DNA of 12,213 nucleotides from Bacteroidales bacterium. Lineage in GTDB: Bacteria > Bacteroidota > Bacteroidia > Bacteroidales > Paludibacteraceae. A model generated the notes under the pieces. That model ran no database searches, had not been told where the DNA came from, and saw nothing but the letters and a program-made list of their open reading frames with translations. Below are positions 1-5,959 of this stretch, one piece after another. The translations under genes were made by a program, and so were the position numbers. The DNA lies in assembly GCA_900766775.1 (NCBI GenBank), contig CAAFXN010000055.1:1-12213 (forward strand), in the 5' to 3' direction. How positions within the stretch are numbered: the first letter of the stretch is position 1; every line of letters starts with the position of its first letter.

Positions 1-1955
1 CGATGGAGCAGGGCGCGACCCACTACACCCACTGGTTCCAACCGCTGACCGGCGGCACGGCAGAGAAACACGATGCGTTCCTTGACTTCGGCGACGACGG
101 CGCGCCGATGGAGAAATTCTCCGGCTCGGTGCTCTATCAGCAGGAGCCTGACGCCAGTTCTTTCCCCTCGGGCGGCTTGCGCAACACCTTCGAGGCACGC
201 GGTTACTCGGCATGGGACCCCTCGTCGCCCGCGTTCGTGATAGGCGATCGCCTGTGTATCCCGACTATCTTCGTGGCATTCACGGGCGAAGCGCTGGACT
301 ACAAGACCCCGCTCCTGCGCTCCATCACCGCGGTGAACAAGGCAGCGGTGGCGGTAGCCAACTACTTCGACAAGAACGTGAAGCGTGTGTTTAGTTACTT
401 AGGCTGGGAGCAGGAGTATTTCTTGGTGGATGAGGCGCTGTTCGCCGCTCGCCCCGACCTCGTGATGACCGGTCGCACGCTCATCGGGCACTATTCGAGC
501 AAGAGCCAGCAGTTGGATGACCACTATTTCGGCATCATCCCCGAGCGCGTGCTGGAGTTCATGAAGGAGTTGGAGATAGAGTCGCAGCGGCTGGGTATCC
601 CCGTGAAGACGCGCCACAACGAGGTGGCTCCCAACCAGTTTGAGTTGGCGCCGATATACGAAGAGTGCAACCTCGGTTCCGACCACAACCAGTTGGTGAT
701 GTCGCTCATGGAGCAGGTAGCTCGCCGTCATCACTTCCGCGTGTTGCTCCACGAGAAACCTTTCGGCGGCGTGAACGGTAGCGGCAAGCACTGCAACTGG
801 TCGCTCGGCACGAACACGGGCGTGAACCTCTTGGCACCCGGGCGCAACCCCTATCAGAATTTGGAGTTCGTTACCTTCCTCGTGAACGTGCTGATGGCTG
901 TTCAGCGTCATAACGGACTGCTCAAAGCGTCTATCGCTACGGCAACGAACGCGCACCGTTTAGGTGCGAACGAGGCACCTCCCGCCATCATCTCCGTCTT
1001 CCTCGGCTCGCAGATTACCGAGGCGCTGAACGAGATAGAGAAAGCCGATTTGGACAAGGGTATCATCATCAACGCGAAGAAAGAGATGAAACTCGGCGTG
1101 GGCACCATCCCCGAGATTTTGCTGGACAACACCGACCGCAACCGTACCTCGCCCTTCGCCTTCACGGGCAACCGCTTCGAGTTCCGCGCTGTGGGTTCGA
1201 GTGCGAACTGCGCAGCCGCCATGCTGGCGCTGAACGCGGCGGTGGCAGAGCAACTCAACGACTTCCGCGCAGAGGTGGACGCGCTGATTGCCGGCGGCGA
1301 GGCCAAGGAGCGCGCACTCTTCACTGTGATAAAGAAATGCCTGAACGCCTGCCATGCGATACGCTTCGACGGCAACGGCTACTCGGACGAGTGGAAAGCC
1401 GAGGCGGAGAAACGCGGGCTGGACTGCGAGGTGAGCGTACCGAAGATTATCGACAACTACCTCTCCGAGTCTTCGGTGAAGATGTTCGGCGCAACGAAGG
1501 TGCTGAGCAAGTCGGAGTTGCTGTCGCGCTGCGAGGTGAAATGGGAGAACTACTCGATGAAGTTGCAGATAGAGAGCCGTGTGCTGGGCGACTTGGTTAT
1601 CAACCACGTGCTGCCCGCTGCCAAGCGCTATCAGACGATGTTGCTAGAGAACGTGCTGCATGTGAAGCAGGTGTTCCCCGAGGCAGAGGTGGCGTCGCTC
1701 AACGAGCAGGACTATATCATCATCCGTCGCATAGAAGACCACGCGAGCGCTATCATCGCGGGCGTAGAGCAGATGAACAAACTGCGTGCGAAAGCCAACC
1801 ATATTGATAATCAGCGCGAGCGCGCCATCACCTTCCACGACGAGGTAGTGCCCCTGATGGAGGACATCCGCAAGCACGTGGACGACTTGGAGATGGTGGT
1901 GGACGACGAACTATGGACGCTGCCGAAGTACCGCGAGATGCTGTTCATTCACTAA
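1..1955 (+). CDS. glnN: Glutamine synthetase type III (GlnN), 5' partial
   Basis: This is the ATP-dependent ligase that makes glutamine from glutamate and ammonium in the cytoplasm. About 650 residues are visible, against roughly 730 for the family, so around 75-80 N-terminal residues lie upstream. The ATG at position 3 is an internal methionine: it falls inside the family stretch A-M-E-Q-G-A-T-H-Y-T-H-W, and the two preceding bases fit the last part of an Ala codon. In visible numbering, the ammonium/glutamate-site region EVAPNQFELAP lies near residue 209, the nucleotide-binding GGVNGSGKHCNWSL near 254-267, and NRTSPFAFTGNRFEFR near 378-395. The C-terminal helical extension typical of type III enzymes is present to the TAA stop. 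Its promoter is outside the window; a hairpin follows 38 bases after the stop. The identification is secure. Confidence 0.97.
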   Translation, partial: MEQGATHYTHWFQPLTGGTAEKHDAFLDFGDDGAPMEKFSGSVLYQQEPDASSFPSGGLRNTFEARGYSAWDPSSPAFVIGDRLCIPTIFVAFTGEALDYKTPLLRSITAVNKAAVAVANYFDKNVKRVFSYLGWEQEYFLVDEALFAARPDLVMTGRTLIGHYSSKSQQLDDHYFGIIPERVLEFMKELEIESQRLGIPVKTRHNEVAPNQFELAPIYEECNLGSDHNQLVMSLMEQVARRHHFRVLLHEKPFGGVNGSGKHCNWSLGTNTGVNLLAPGRNPYQNLEFVTFLVNVLMAVQRHNGLLKASIATATNAHRLGANEAPPAIISVFLGSQITEALNEIEKADLDKGIIINAKKEMKLGVGTIPEILLDNTDRNRTSPFAFTGNRFEFRAVGSSANCAAAMLALNAAVAEQLNDFRAEVDALIAGGEAKERALFTVIKKCLNACHAIRFDGNGYSDEWKAEAEKRGLDCEVSVPKIIDNYLSESSVKMFGATKVLSKSELLSRCEVKWENYSMKLQIESRVLGDLVINHVLPAAKRYQTMLLENVLHVKQVFPEAEVASLNEQDYIIIRRIEDHASAIIAGVEQMNKLRAKANHIDNQRERAITFHDEVVPLMEDIRKHVDDLEMVVDDELWTLPKYREMLFIH

Positions 1956-1992
1956 TTTTAAGGTACAAAAAAAAGATTGTTGTTGTTTGTAA

Positions 1993-2030
1993 CCAAGCCG
2001 AGGTGCTTCCGCAGGAGGTCCTCGGCTTGG
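1993..2030 (+). terminator. Hairpin downstream of glnN, possible terminator
   Basis: A perfect 11-bp stem (CCAAGCCGAGG at 1993-2003 with CCTCGGCTTGG at 2020-2030) encloses a 16-base loop that can form a further 5-bp stem. No T-run follows it on the plus strand, so it may act as an inefficient terminator or as an mRNA 3'-end stabiliser for glnN. Confidence 0.55.
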
Positions 2031-2081
2031 CGTATATGGGTACCCTACCCCACTAATTTTGCGAGCAAAAACACTTTTCGC

Positions 2082-2112
2082 TTGCATATTTCAAAAAAAA
2101 GCAGTATCTTTG
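2082..2112 (+). promoter_or_regulatory. Bacteroidetes-type promoter of the PUR-like gene
   Basis: A -7 box TATCTTTG at 2105-2112 matches TANNTTTG exactly, and a -33-like TTG at 2082-2084 lies 20 bases upstream. Transcription would start near 2118-2120, about 25 bases before the ATG at 2145. The promoter lies inside the upstream part of the longer open frame, which supports the shorter start. Confidence 0.75.
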
Positions 2113-2144
2113 CAGTCGTATTTATTAAACACTTTTATTTGAAG

Positions 2145-2543
2145 ATGGAAAATCGCAGATTTGAAGAAAGACGGGAGCCGGAAATCGTGTACTCGCGTTC
2201 GGTGAAAGCAGGAAAGCGTATCTACTATTTGGATGTTCGCAAGGCACGAAATGAGGACTTGTATCTCTGTATCACGGAGAGCAAAAAGCGTCAGGGAGAA
2301 GATGAGTTCCCACAATTTGAGAAGCACAAACTATTCCTTTACAAAGAGGATTTTGCGCACTTCACAGAGGGCTTGCAGGACGTGATTGGTTTTGTTCAGC
2401 AGCAGTTGGGTGCCATAGAGGAGCGCCAAGAGTGGCGTTCGGAAGAGAACGCCGAATCGGAGCCCGCTGCTGAGGCAGAGGCGGCAGAAGAGAATAAAGA
2501 TGCGGAGAAGCGGAAATCTCTTTTCGGATTTCTCAAGAAGTAA
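2145..2543 (+). CDS. PUR-like DNA/RNA-binding protein (DUF3276 family)
   Basis: A 132-residue small cytoplasmic protein. Residues about 12-88 match the single PUR-type fold of DUF3276, with the order EIVYSRSVKAGKRIYYLDVR, then DLYLCITESKK, then HKLFLYKEDF. PUR repeats bind single-stranded DNA or RNA; the exact target in Bacteroidetes is not known to me. The C-terminal third is a Glu/Ala-rich, probably disordered tail ending in a basic-hydrophobic KRKSLFGFLKK. The frame stays open back to 1977, but the ATG at 2145 is chosen because a consensus promoter occupies 2082-2112 and the residues before this Met do not look like the family. The gene is monocistronic: its own promoter lies upstream and a strong terminator starts 9 bases after the stop. 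Confidence 0.88.
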   Translation: MENRRFEERREPEIVYSRSVKAGKRIYYLDVRKARNEDLYLCITESKKRQGEDEFPQFEKHKLFLYKEDFAHFTEGLQDVIGFVQQQLGAIEERQEWRSEENAESEPAAEAEAAEENKDAEKRKSLFGFLKK

Positions 2544-2551
2544 AACCTATG

Positions 2552-2591
2552 AAGACTGCCTGAACTTGGTTGTTTAGGCAGTCTTATTTTT
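2552..2591 (+). terminator. Intrinsic terminator of the PUR-like gene
   Basis: A 14-bp stem (2552-2565 with 2572-2585, one G-U pair) around a six-base loop is followed by ATTTTTA. It ends 15 bases before ddh, so ddh either depends on read-through or has an unrecognised promoter within the hairpin region. A diverged second copy of this hairpin lies at 4468-4503. Confidence 0.85.
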
Positions 2592-2605
2592 AGTCTGTTT
2601 ACGCT

Positions 2606-3469
2606 ATGAACTCTATTCGTGTCGCCATACTCGGATATGGCAATATAGGCAGGGCAGCCGAGCAGGCGGTGCTGGCTGCCGAAGATATGACCCTCGCGGG
2701 TATCTACCATCACACCGATTCGTTAGACGCGCTGGACGCCGATGTCTGTGTGCTCTGCACGCCCACGCGCGAAGTGCCGGCGTTTGCCAAGCAGCTGGCT
2801 GCGAGGGGAATATGCACGGTCGATTCGTTTGACATCCACGGGCAGATTTTGGACTACCGTGCGCAGTTGCTGCCGCTGACCCGCGAACAGCAGTCGGTGA
2901 GCGTCATCGCCGCCGGTTGGGACCCGGGGAGCGACTCGGTGGTACGCGCCTTGCTGCTGGCGATGGCGCCGCAGGGGCTTACCTACACCAACTTCGGTCC
3001 CGGGCGCTCCATGGGGCACACCGTGGCGGCGAAGAGTATCAAAGGCGTGAAGAACGCGCTGTCGATGACCATCCCGTTGGGCACGGGTATCCACCGCCGC
3101 ATGGTGTATGTGGAGTTGGAGGACGGAGCGGACTTCCACACCGTGGAGCACAACCTGCTGCGCGATGATTACTTCGCCCACGACGAGACGCACGTGATAG
3201 AAGTGCCCTCGGTGGAGGCGCTCAACAACGTGGCGCATGGCGTGCACCTCGTGCGCAACGGTGTGTCGGCGAACATGCACAACCAGAACTTCGAGTTCAA
3301 CATGACCATCAACAACCCCGCGCTGACCGGTCAGATTCTCGTGGCGTGTGCCCGCGCCGCAGTGCGCATGCAGCAACGCGGGCAATGCGGCTGCTTCACG
3401 ATGATAGAACTCGCGCCCATTGACCTCCTCCCCGGCACCACAGAAGAGAACATCAAGGCGCTGGTGTGA
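2606..3469 (+). CDS. ddh: meso-Diaminopimelate D-dehydrogenase
   Basis: This is the NADPH-dependent enzyme that aminates L-2-amino-6-oxopimelate directly to meso-diaminopimelate, the one-step branch of lysine and peptidoglycan precursor synthesis. The 287-residue protein is slightly shorter than the usual 290-325. Seen in order: Rossmann motif GYGNIG at residues 10-15, the SFDIHG stretch near 73-78, AGWDPG near 102-107, the highly characteristic FGPGRSMGHTVAAKSIKGVKNALS near 130-153, and EFNMTINNPALTGQILVACARAA near 230-252. The start at 2606 fits because the Rossmann strand begins within five residues. The 5' leader is very short after the preceding terminator. A decayed fragment of a second copy of this locus lies at 4468-4644. 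Confidence 0.95.
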   Translation: MNSIRVAILGYGNIGRAAEQAVLAAEDMTLAGIYHHTDSLDALDADVCVLCTPTREVPAFAKQLAARGICTVDSFDIHGQILDYRAQLLPLTREQQSVSVIAAGWDPGSDSVVRALLLAMAPQGLTYTNFGPGRSMGHTVAAKSIKGVKNALSMTIPLGTGIHRRMVYVELEDGADFHTVEHNLLRDDYFAHDETHVIEVPSVEALNNVAHGVHLVRNGVSANMHNQNFEFNMTINNPALTGQILVACARAAVRMQQRGQCGCFTMIELAPIDLLPGTTEENIKALV

Positions 3470-3535
3470 GTCAAAATAAAATTACCCCCGACCTAAGATA
3501 GAAGAAACAGACATAGTACAAAATGTCAAAAACAT

Positions 3536-3569
3536 AATTTAGACTATCCTCAATAGGATAGTCTAAATT
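3536..3569 (+). terminator. Hairpin terminator after ddh
   Basis: A perfect 15-bp stem (3536-3550 with 3555-3569) closes a four-base CAAT loop, 66 bases after the ddh stop. The stem ends are A/T runs and the strand is AT-rich beyond it, but there is no clean T-run. It is probably the end of the ddh transcript. Confidence 0.75.
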
Positions 3570-3632
3570 GTAATATATGTATGTATAAAAATCAATTAAA
3601 TTACAGAAAAGTTATTTTTTTTCTTGGTTTTC

Positions 3633-3663
3633 TTGTTTATCTCAAGAAAAAGCAGTACCTTTG
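3633..3663 (+). promoter_or_regulatory. Bacteroidetes-type promoter of the candidate RNA/leader
   Basis: The -7 box TACCTTTG at 3656-3663 fits TANNTTTG, and TTG at 3633-3635 lies 20 bases upstream, next to T-rich sequence. Transcription should begin near 3669-3671, exactly where a hairpin starts. No convincing coding sequence follows until 4108. Confidence 0.72.
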
Positions 3664-3668
3664 CGAGC

Positions 3669-4003
3669 AGTACGGTACACAATGATGTGTCTGTATGCTT
3701 TTCCATTGCAAGTTGTGGATTTGCAAAGGAAGAGGAAAGCGTCTATATGATGTTTTGTCTTGGCATTCTGAAATCTCGCAAGTTTCTTGATTGTGTCAAT
3801 ACAATGCAACGTTGGATGCTCTCGGGATATGTATTATCTCGTCATTGGTTATTTTCTATTATAGGAGTGTTATTTATCTCTCCGATGATGGACCATATTG
3901 ACGTATACATATCGGCGTGGGCTTTGCGTTGCTTGTTCTACACAATCAGGCAATGCGAGAGCCTCAGAATGCGGACAAGCAAAAGTGCGAGTCCGCGTTT
4001 TTT
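3669..4003 (+). ncRNA. Candidate structured RNA or long mRNA leader
   Basis: About 335 bases lie between a consensus promoter and an intrinsic terminator. The predicted 5' end begins with a hairpin (3670-3675 plus 3677-3680 paired with 3687-3696, loop AATGAT, one bulged T). Near the 3' end is a strong stem: 3919-3932 pairs with 3950-3964 over about 14 bp with one bulged G at 3957, and TTGT/ACAA can pair within the loop. The terminator follows at 3971. An open frame crosses the region from 3624, or 3750 from an ATG, to 4061. Its product is Cys/Ser-rich, matches nothing I recognise, and would read straight through the terminator stem. The unit could be a stand-alone small RNA, or an attenuator-type leader of the lipoprotein gene that starts 105 bases after the terminator. 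I have not matched it to a named RNA family. Confidence 0.5.
3971..4003 (+). terminator. Intrinsic terminator of the candidate RNA
   Basis: GCGGAC at 3971-3976 pairs with GTCCGC at 3991-3996 and is followed by GTTTTTT. It lies inside the open frame ending at 4061, which argues against that frame being translated. A smaller hairpin (GTGTAT/ATACAC, 4004-4009 with 4016-4021) follows immediately. Confidence 0.75.
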
Positions 4004-4107
4004 GTGTATTCTATCATACACTTCTCAAATAGATATTTTATTTAATCACAATCATTGTTAATGTTTCAAACCGAAGAGCCAATGGGATATAACCGGCAAA
4101 AGAAAAA

Positions 4108-4446
4108 ATGAGAAAAAAACTTCTTTCTGTGGCCATTTGTACATTTTGCATGTTGTTAGCCTCTTGTAGTCAAGGGGGAACAGGTTCCTACGGAGAGGGA
4201 CCAACAGAATATGGGATATTGCAATGTATCAACAATTCTACCTCTCCATTTACGGTAACCATTAAAGGGAATACCTCTACATCATTTGTTTTGGATGGGA
4301 GAAAATACATTAATCAAAAGGTAGAAGTAGGCTATTATAGAATTCATGTAAAGCAAAATAGTGGCTATTGGTTATATCCGACAGAAGCAGATTATGAAGG
4401 CTATGTAACATCTTCCGAAATGTTAGTAGTATCCTTTTCAGACTGA
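4108..4446 (+). CDS. Small lipoprotein of unknown function
   Basis: A 112-residue predicted lipoprotein. The N-terminus is a type II signal peptide: basic MRKK, a hydrophobic stretch to residue 17, and a lipobox L-A-S-C with the acylated Cys at position 20. The following Gly/Ser-rich linker (SQGGTGSYGEG) is common in exported Bacteroidetes lipoproteins. The mature part of about 90 residues is rich in aromatic and beta-forming residues and looks like a small beta domain, but I recognise no family. The A-rich stretch before the ATG suits Bacteroidetes initiation. Codon use is visibly AT-richer than the flanking genes, suggesting acquired DNA. The nearest good promoter is at 3633-3663, with a terminator in between. 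A hairpin at 4468-4503 would end the transcript. Confidence 0.8.
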   Translation: MRKKLLSVAICTFCMLLASCSQGGTGSYGEGPTEYGILQCINNSTSPFTVTIKGNTSTSFVLDGRKYINQKVEVGYYRIHVKQNSGYWLYPTEADYEGYVTSSEMLVVSFSD

Positions 4447-4467
4447 TGCGCAATAAAATCGTATTCT

Positions 4468-4503
4468 AAGACTGCTTAACAACCCTACTTGTTAGGCAGT
4501 CTT
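4468..4503 (+). terminator. Hairpin terminator, diverged copy of the one at 2552
   Basis: A 15-bp stem (4468-4482 with 4489-4503, one G-U pair) starts and ends with the same AAGACTGC.../...GGCAGTCTT arms as the hairpin at 2552-2585. In both places a ddh start follows within about 10-25 bases, so this is part of a duplicated block. It now serves as the probable terminator of the lipoprotein gene. Confidence 0.75.
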
Positions 4504-4511
4504 GTTTCGCT

Positions 4512-4644
4512 ACGAGTTCTTTTCGCATCGCCATAGTCGGATATGCAACAACGCGGGCAGTTCGGTTGCTGCACGATGATAGAACTTGCACCCGTCGACC
4601 TCCTCCCTGGCACAACGGAGGAGAATATCCAGGCGTTGGTGTAA
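4512..4644 (+). pseudogene. Remnant of a second ddh copy with a large internal deletion
   Basis: The first 34 bases (4512-4545) align with the start of ddh (2606-2639), but the ATG has become ACG. At an ATG shared by both flanks (4543-4545) the sequence jumps to the 3' end of ddh: 4543-4644 aligns with 3368-3469. The implied deletion is 731 bases, which is not a multiple of three. Read from that ATG, the tail encodes 33 residues, 29 identical to the last 33 of the intact enzyme. My count gives about 17 base differences in 102, mostly synonymous, so the copy was functional or imported before it was deleted. The short ATG frame is very unlikely to make a useful product. Confidence 0.85.
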
Positions 4645-4656
4645 AAAGTAAAAAGC

Positions 4657-4698
4657 TTCAGGTTTCAAGTATCAAGTGATTTTTACCTGAAACTTGAG
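4657..4698. repeat. Heptamer array with inverted halves
   Basis: Six consecutive 7-base units: TTCAGGT, TTCAAGT, ATCAAGT, GATTTTT, then ACCTGAA and ACTTGAG, the last two being inverted forms of the first kind. It lies directly after the ddh remnant. See the related arrays at 8428, 9979 and 11011. Confidence 0.7.
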
Positions 4699-4745
4699 AA
4701 ACAAAATCGGGCTACCCTGCATGGGATAGCCCGATTTTGTTTCTC
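4696..4745. terminator. Strong bidirectional terminator between converging genes
   Basis: A perfect 19-bp stem (4696-4714 with 4727-4745), extendable by CCC/GGG around a bulged A, carries A-rich and T-rich outer arms on both strands. It can therefore stop transcription from the ddh-remnant side and from the minus-strand operon, whose last stop codon overlaps its edge at 4744-4746. Confidence 0.88.
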
Positions 4746-5604
4746 ACTTCTTCCACCAGTCGTCTTCCTGTCCGCTGATGAGGCGAGCCAGTTCGTTCAT
4801 CACCATACACATCGGGCGGCTGACGGTAGTGTCGCGTTGGTATTGATATTTCCAGCAGGAGATTTGGAGCAACTGCCCTTCCGCACAATAGTAAAATCGG
4901 TTGCCCGTGGGCTTATAGGCAGTGCTCATGCCGTTGTCTAAAATCTCAATGACGGGATATCCCTCTTGCAGGAGTTGGTCGCGGATGTCTCGCTCGTGCG
5001 GACTGATAAACGCCGAGACGATGACGGCTCCTGCTTTGGCTTCACGCAAGACAGCGGCGGTTTGTTCTTCCCGCCTATTCTCATCGGCGCGGTGGCATAT
5101 CAATGGGCGTTTTCGACTATTGAGCAATAGGTCTCGCTTGCCGATATACGTAAGCAATAGACTATGGGGCGATATATCGCTATGCATGAGTCGCGGCTGT
5201 ATGCCTTCCCATGCTTGATTCCGCGCTGCAACATCTCGGGCGAAAAGGGCGTCGGCGAGTAGCCCTTTTCGGGCACGGTCTTCCGTCCAATTAGCACTCC
5301 GCTGATTGCGATATATCGCAAAACAATCTCGCGCGGCTCCTTTGATGATCCGGCGTTCGGGATTACTGCGGATATAGGCGATTTTGGTCGCCACCTCTTC
5401 GGGAGTGAGGGGGATGGTATCGTTGTAGCCGGATGTGAAAAGGGACGGTCCGCGGCGGCTGCTCAGGTGCTGATAGTCCGTCCAACGCTTGTCGGTGATG
5501 CCGTCCGGCGTCCTTGCATGTGGCGCCAATCTATGCCCAAGATATCCCAATACGCATGGGTGCAACCGACCATAAATCCCTGCATCACACGCCCTAACCG
5601 GCAT
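4744..5604 (-). CDS. C-terminal part of a frameshifted REP-type tyrosine transposase fused to a DprA-like domain
   Basis: This frame carries the second half of the transposase begun at 5939. Its first 30 or so residues are probably an out-of-frame shadow of the upstream half; homology-like sequence starts around RTPDGITDKRW. Residues 54-90 match the end of REP-associated tyrosine transposases: SLFTSGYNDTI, then AYIRSNPERRIIKG, with the likely catalytic Tyr77 in the Y-I-x-x-N-P motif. Residues about 150-286 resemble the DprA/Smf Rossmann fold of the SLOG superfamily: YIGKRDLL, AGAVIVSAFISPHERDIRDQLL near 191-212, GYPVIEILDNGMSTAYKP near 215-232 and a SRPMCMVMNELARLISG helix near 262-278. This arrangement echoes the vvSGlA.GID..AH...vlg.Gld..YP pattern of DprA. 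It ends at the bidirectional terminator. The fusion is seen here; its function is unknown. Confidence 0.72.
   Translation of the reverse strand: MPVRACDAGIYGRLHPCVLGYLGHRLAPHARTPDGITDKRWTDYQHLSSRRGPSLFTSGYNDTIPLTPEEVATKIAYIRSNPERRIIKGAARDCFAIYRNQRSANWTEDRARKGLLADALFARDVAARNQAWEGIQPRLMHSDISPHSLLLTYIGKRDLLLNSRKRPLICHRADENRREEQTAAVLREAKAGAVIVSAFISPHERDIRDQLLQEGYPVIEILDNGMSTAYKPTGNRFYYCAEGQLLQISCWKYQYQRDTTVSRPMCMVMNELARLISGQEDDWWKK
5169..5180. repeat. Palindrome GCGATATATCGC, copy 1
   Basis: A perfect 12-base palindrome inside the DprA-like half of the transposase gene, in the codons for S-D-I-S. It is read in a different codon phase from the copy at 5306, so protein constraint does not explain the repetition. 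Confidence 0.7.
5306..5321. repeat. Palindrome TTGCGATATATCGCAA, copy 2
   Basis: A perfect 16-base palindrome containing the same GCGATATATCGC core. It encodes F-A-I-Y-R-N in the transposase-DprA gene, just after the catalytic tyrosine region. Confidence 0.72.
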
Positions 5605-5939
5605 CCCTTTTGACGGTGCAAACGGAGCAAACCGTGAAAATGCTCAGGCATCACCTGCGCGTCTATCAGTTCAACGTTTGTGTGGAAAGAGGGAATCTGC
5701 TGCCAACAGCGCAAGACGGCATCTCCCAACGGTGTCAGGCGTACCCCCGCCTCAAACACCTGCTTGCTCTGAGCAACATATCGCCCCGTCATGCTCCCTA
5801 AAATCGGCAGACGGTCGTGCACATTGAGTGTAACAAAGAAATAGCCTTCGCTGTAGTCCGCTTCGGGGTCGCGCTTGAGAGCAGCGGGAGTGTGCTGCTC
5901 TTTGTAGGCGATGCGGGTCTGCTGCTGTGGCGAAAGCAT
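5463..5939 (-). CDS. N-terminal part of a REP-associated tyrosine (HUH) transposase, frameshifted
   Basis: 158 residues. Residues 31-45 (EGYFFVTLNVHDRLP) and 91-107 (LIDAQVMPEHFHGLLRL) match the Y1/IS200-like transposase core of REP-associated tyrosine transposases. His100 and His102 form the metal-binding HUH motif. Family-like sequence continues through GRVMQGFMVGCTHAYWDI. After about residue 143 (near 5510-5530) the reading passes into the -1 frame, and this ORF ends at 5463 without the catalytic tyrosine, which is encoded in the other frame at 5374-5376. A single indel between GGACGCC and GGACGGC would restore one polypeptide of about 395 residues. The gene starts 20 bases after coaD and has no promoter of its own, so it is probably the last gene of that operon. 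It is most likely a recently broken gene; a sequencing error is possible. Confidence 0.75.
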   Translation of the reverse strand: MLSPQQQTRIAYKEQHTPAALKRDPEADYSEGYFFVTLNVHDRLPILGSMTGRYVAQSKQVFEAGVRLTPLGDAVLRCWQQIPSFHTNVELIDAQVMPEHFHGLLRLHRQKGCRLGRVMQGFMVGCTHAYWDILGIDWRHMQGRRTASPTSVGRTIST

Positions 5940-5946
5940 AGAAACG

Positions 5947-5958
5947 GCGATATATCGC
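5947..5958. repeat. Palindrome GCGATATATCGC, copy 3
   Basis: A third exact copy of the 12-base palindrome. It fills most of the 20-base gap between the coaD stop codon and the transposase start, so it could be an operator or recognition site for the downstream protein. Confidence 0.72.
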
Positions 5959-5959
5959 G

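Noticed and set aside
3..5. ATG at the window start as the true start of glutamine synthetase
   Set aside because: It lies inside a conserved family block, so it is an internal methionine; the gene begins upstream of the window.
243..252. Palindrome GGCGATCGCC in glnN as a repeat-family member
   Set aside because: I noticed a single copy within conserved coding sequence; nothing sets it apart from chance in GC-rich codons.
399..956. Long antisense open frames opposite glnN, ddh, the acyltransferase and the activase
   Set aside because: They are shadows of strongly coding plus- or minus-strand genes, with His/Arg/Val-rich low-information products and no independent signals.
3730..3739. GAGGAAAGC resembling the conserved P4 half of RNase P RNA
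   Set aside because: The matching 3' half (ACAGAAA-type) and the rest of the RNase P core are missing, so this is chance similarity.
3624..4061. Open frame of 145 codons as a protein gene
   Set aside because: It spans a consensus promoter and an intrinsic terminator, has no recognisable domain, an odd Cys/Ser composition and no plausible start. The RNA or leader reading explains the region better.
5604..5610. Slippery heptamer A-AAG-GGA in the transposase frame as a programmed -1 frameshift
   Set aside because: Shifting there would discard family-like sequence (GRVMQGFMVGCTHAYWD) that continues about 30 residues further in the original frame. The true frame change is nearer 5510-5530, where no slippery sequence is seen.
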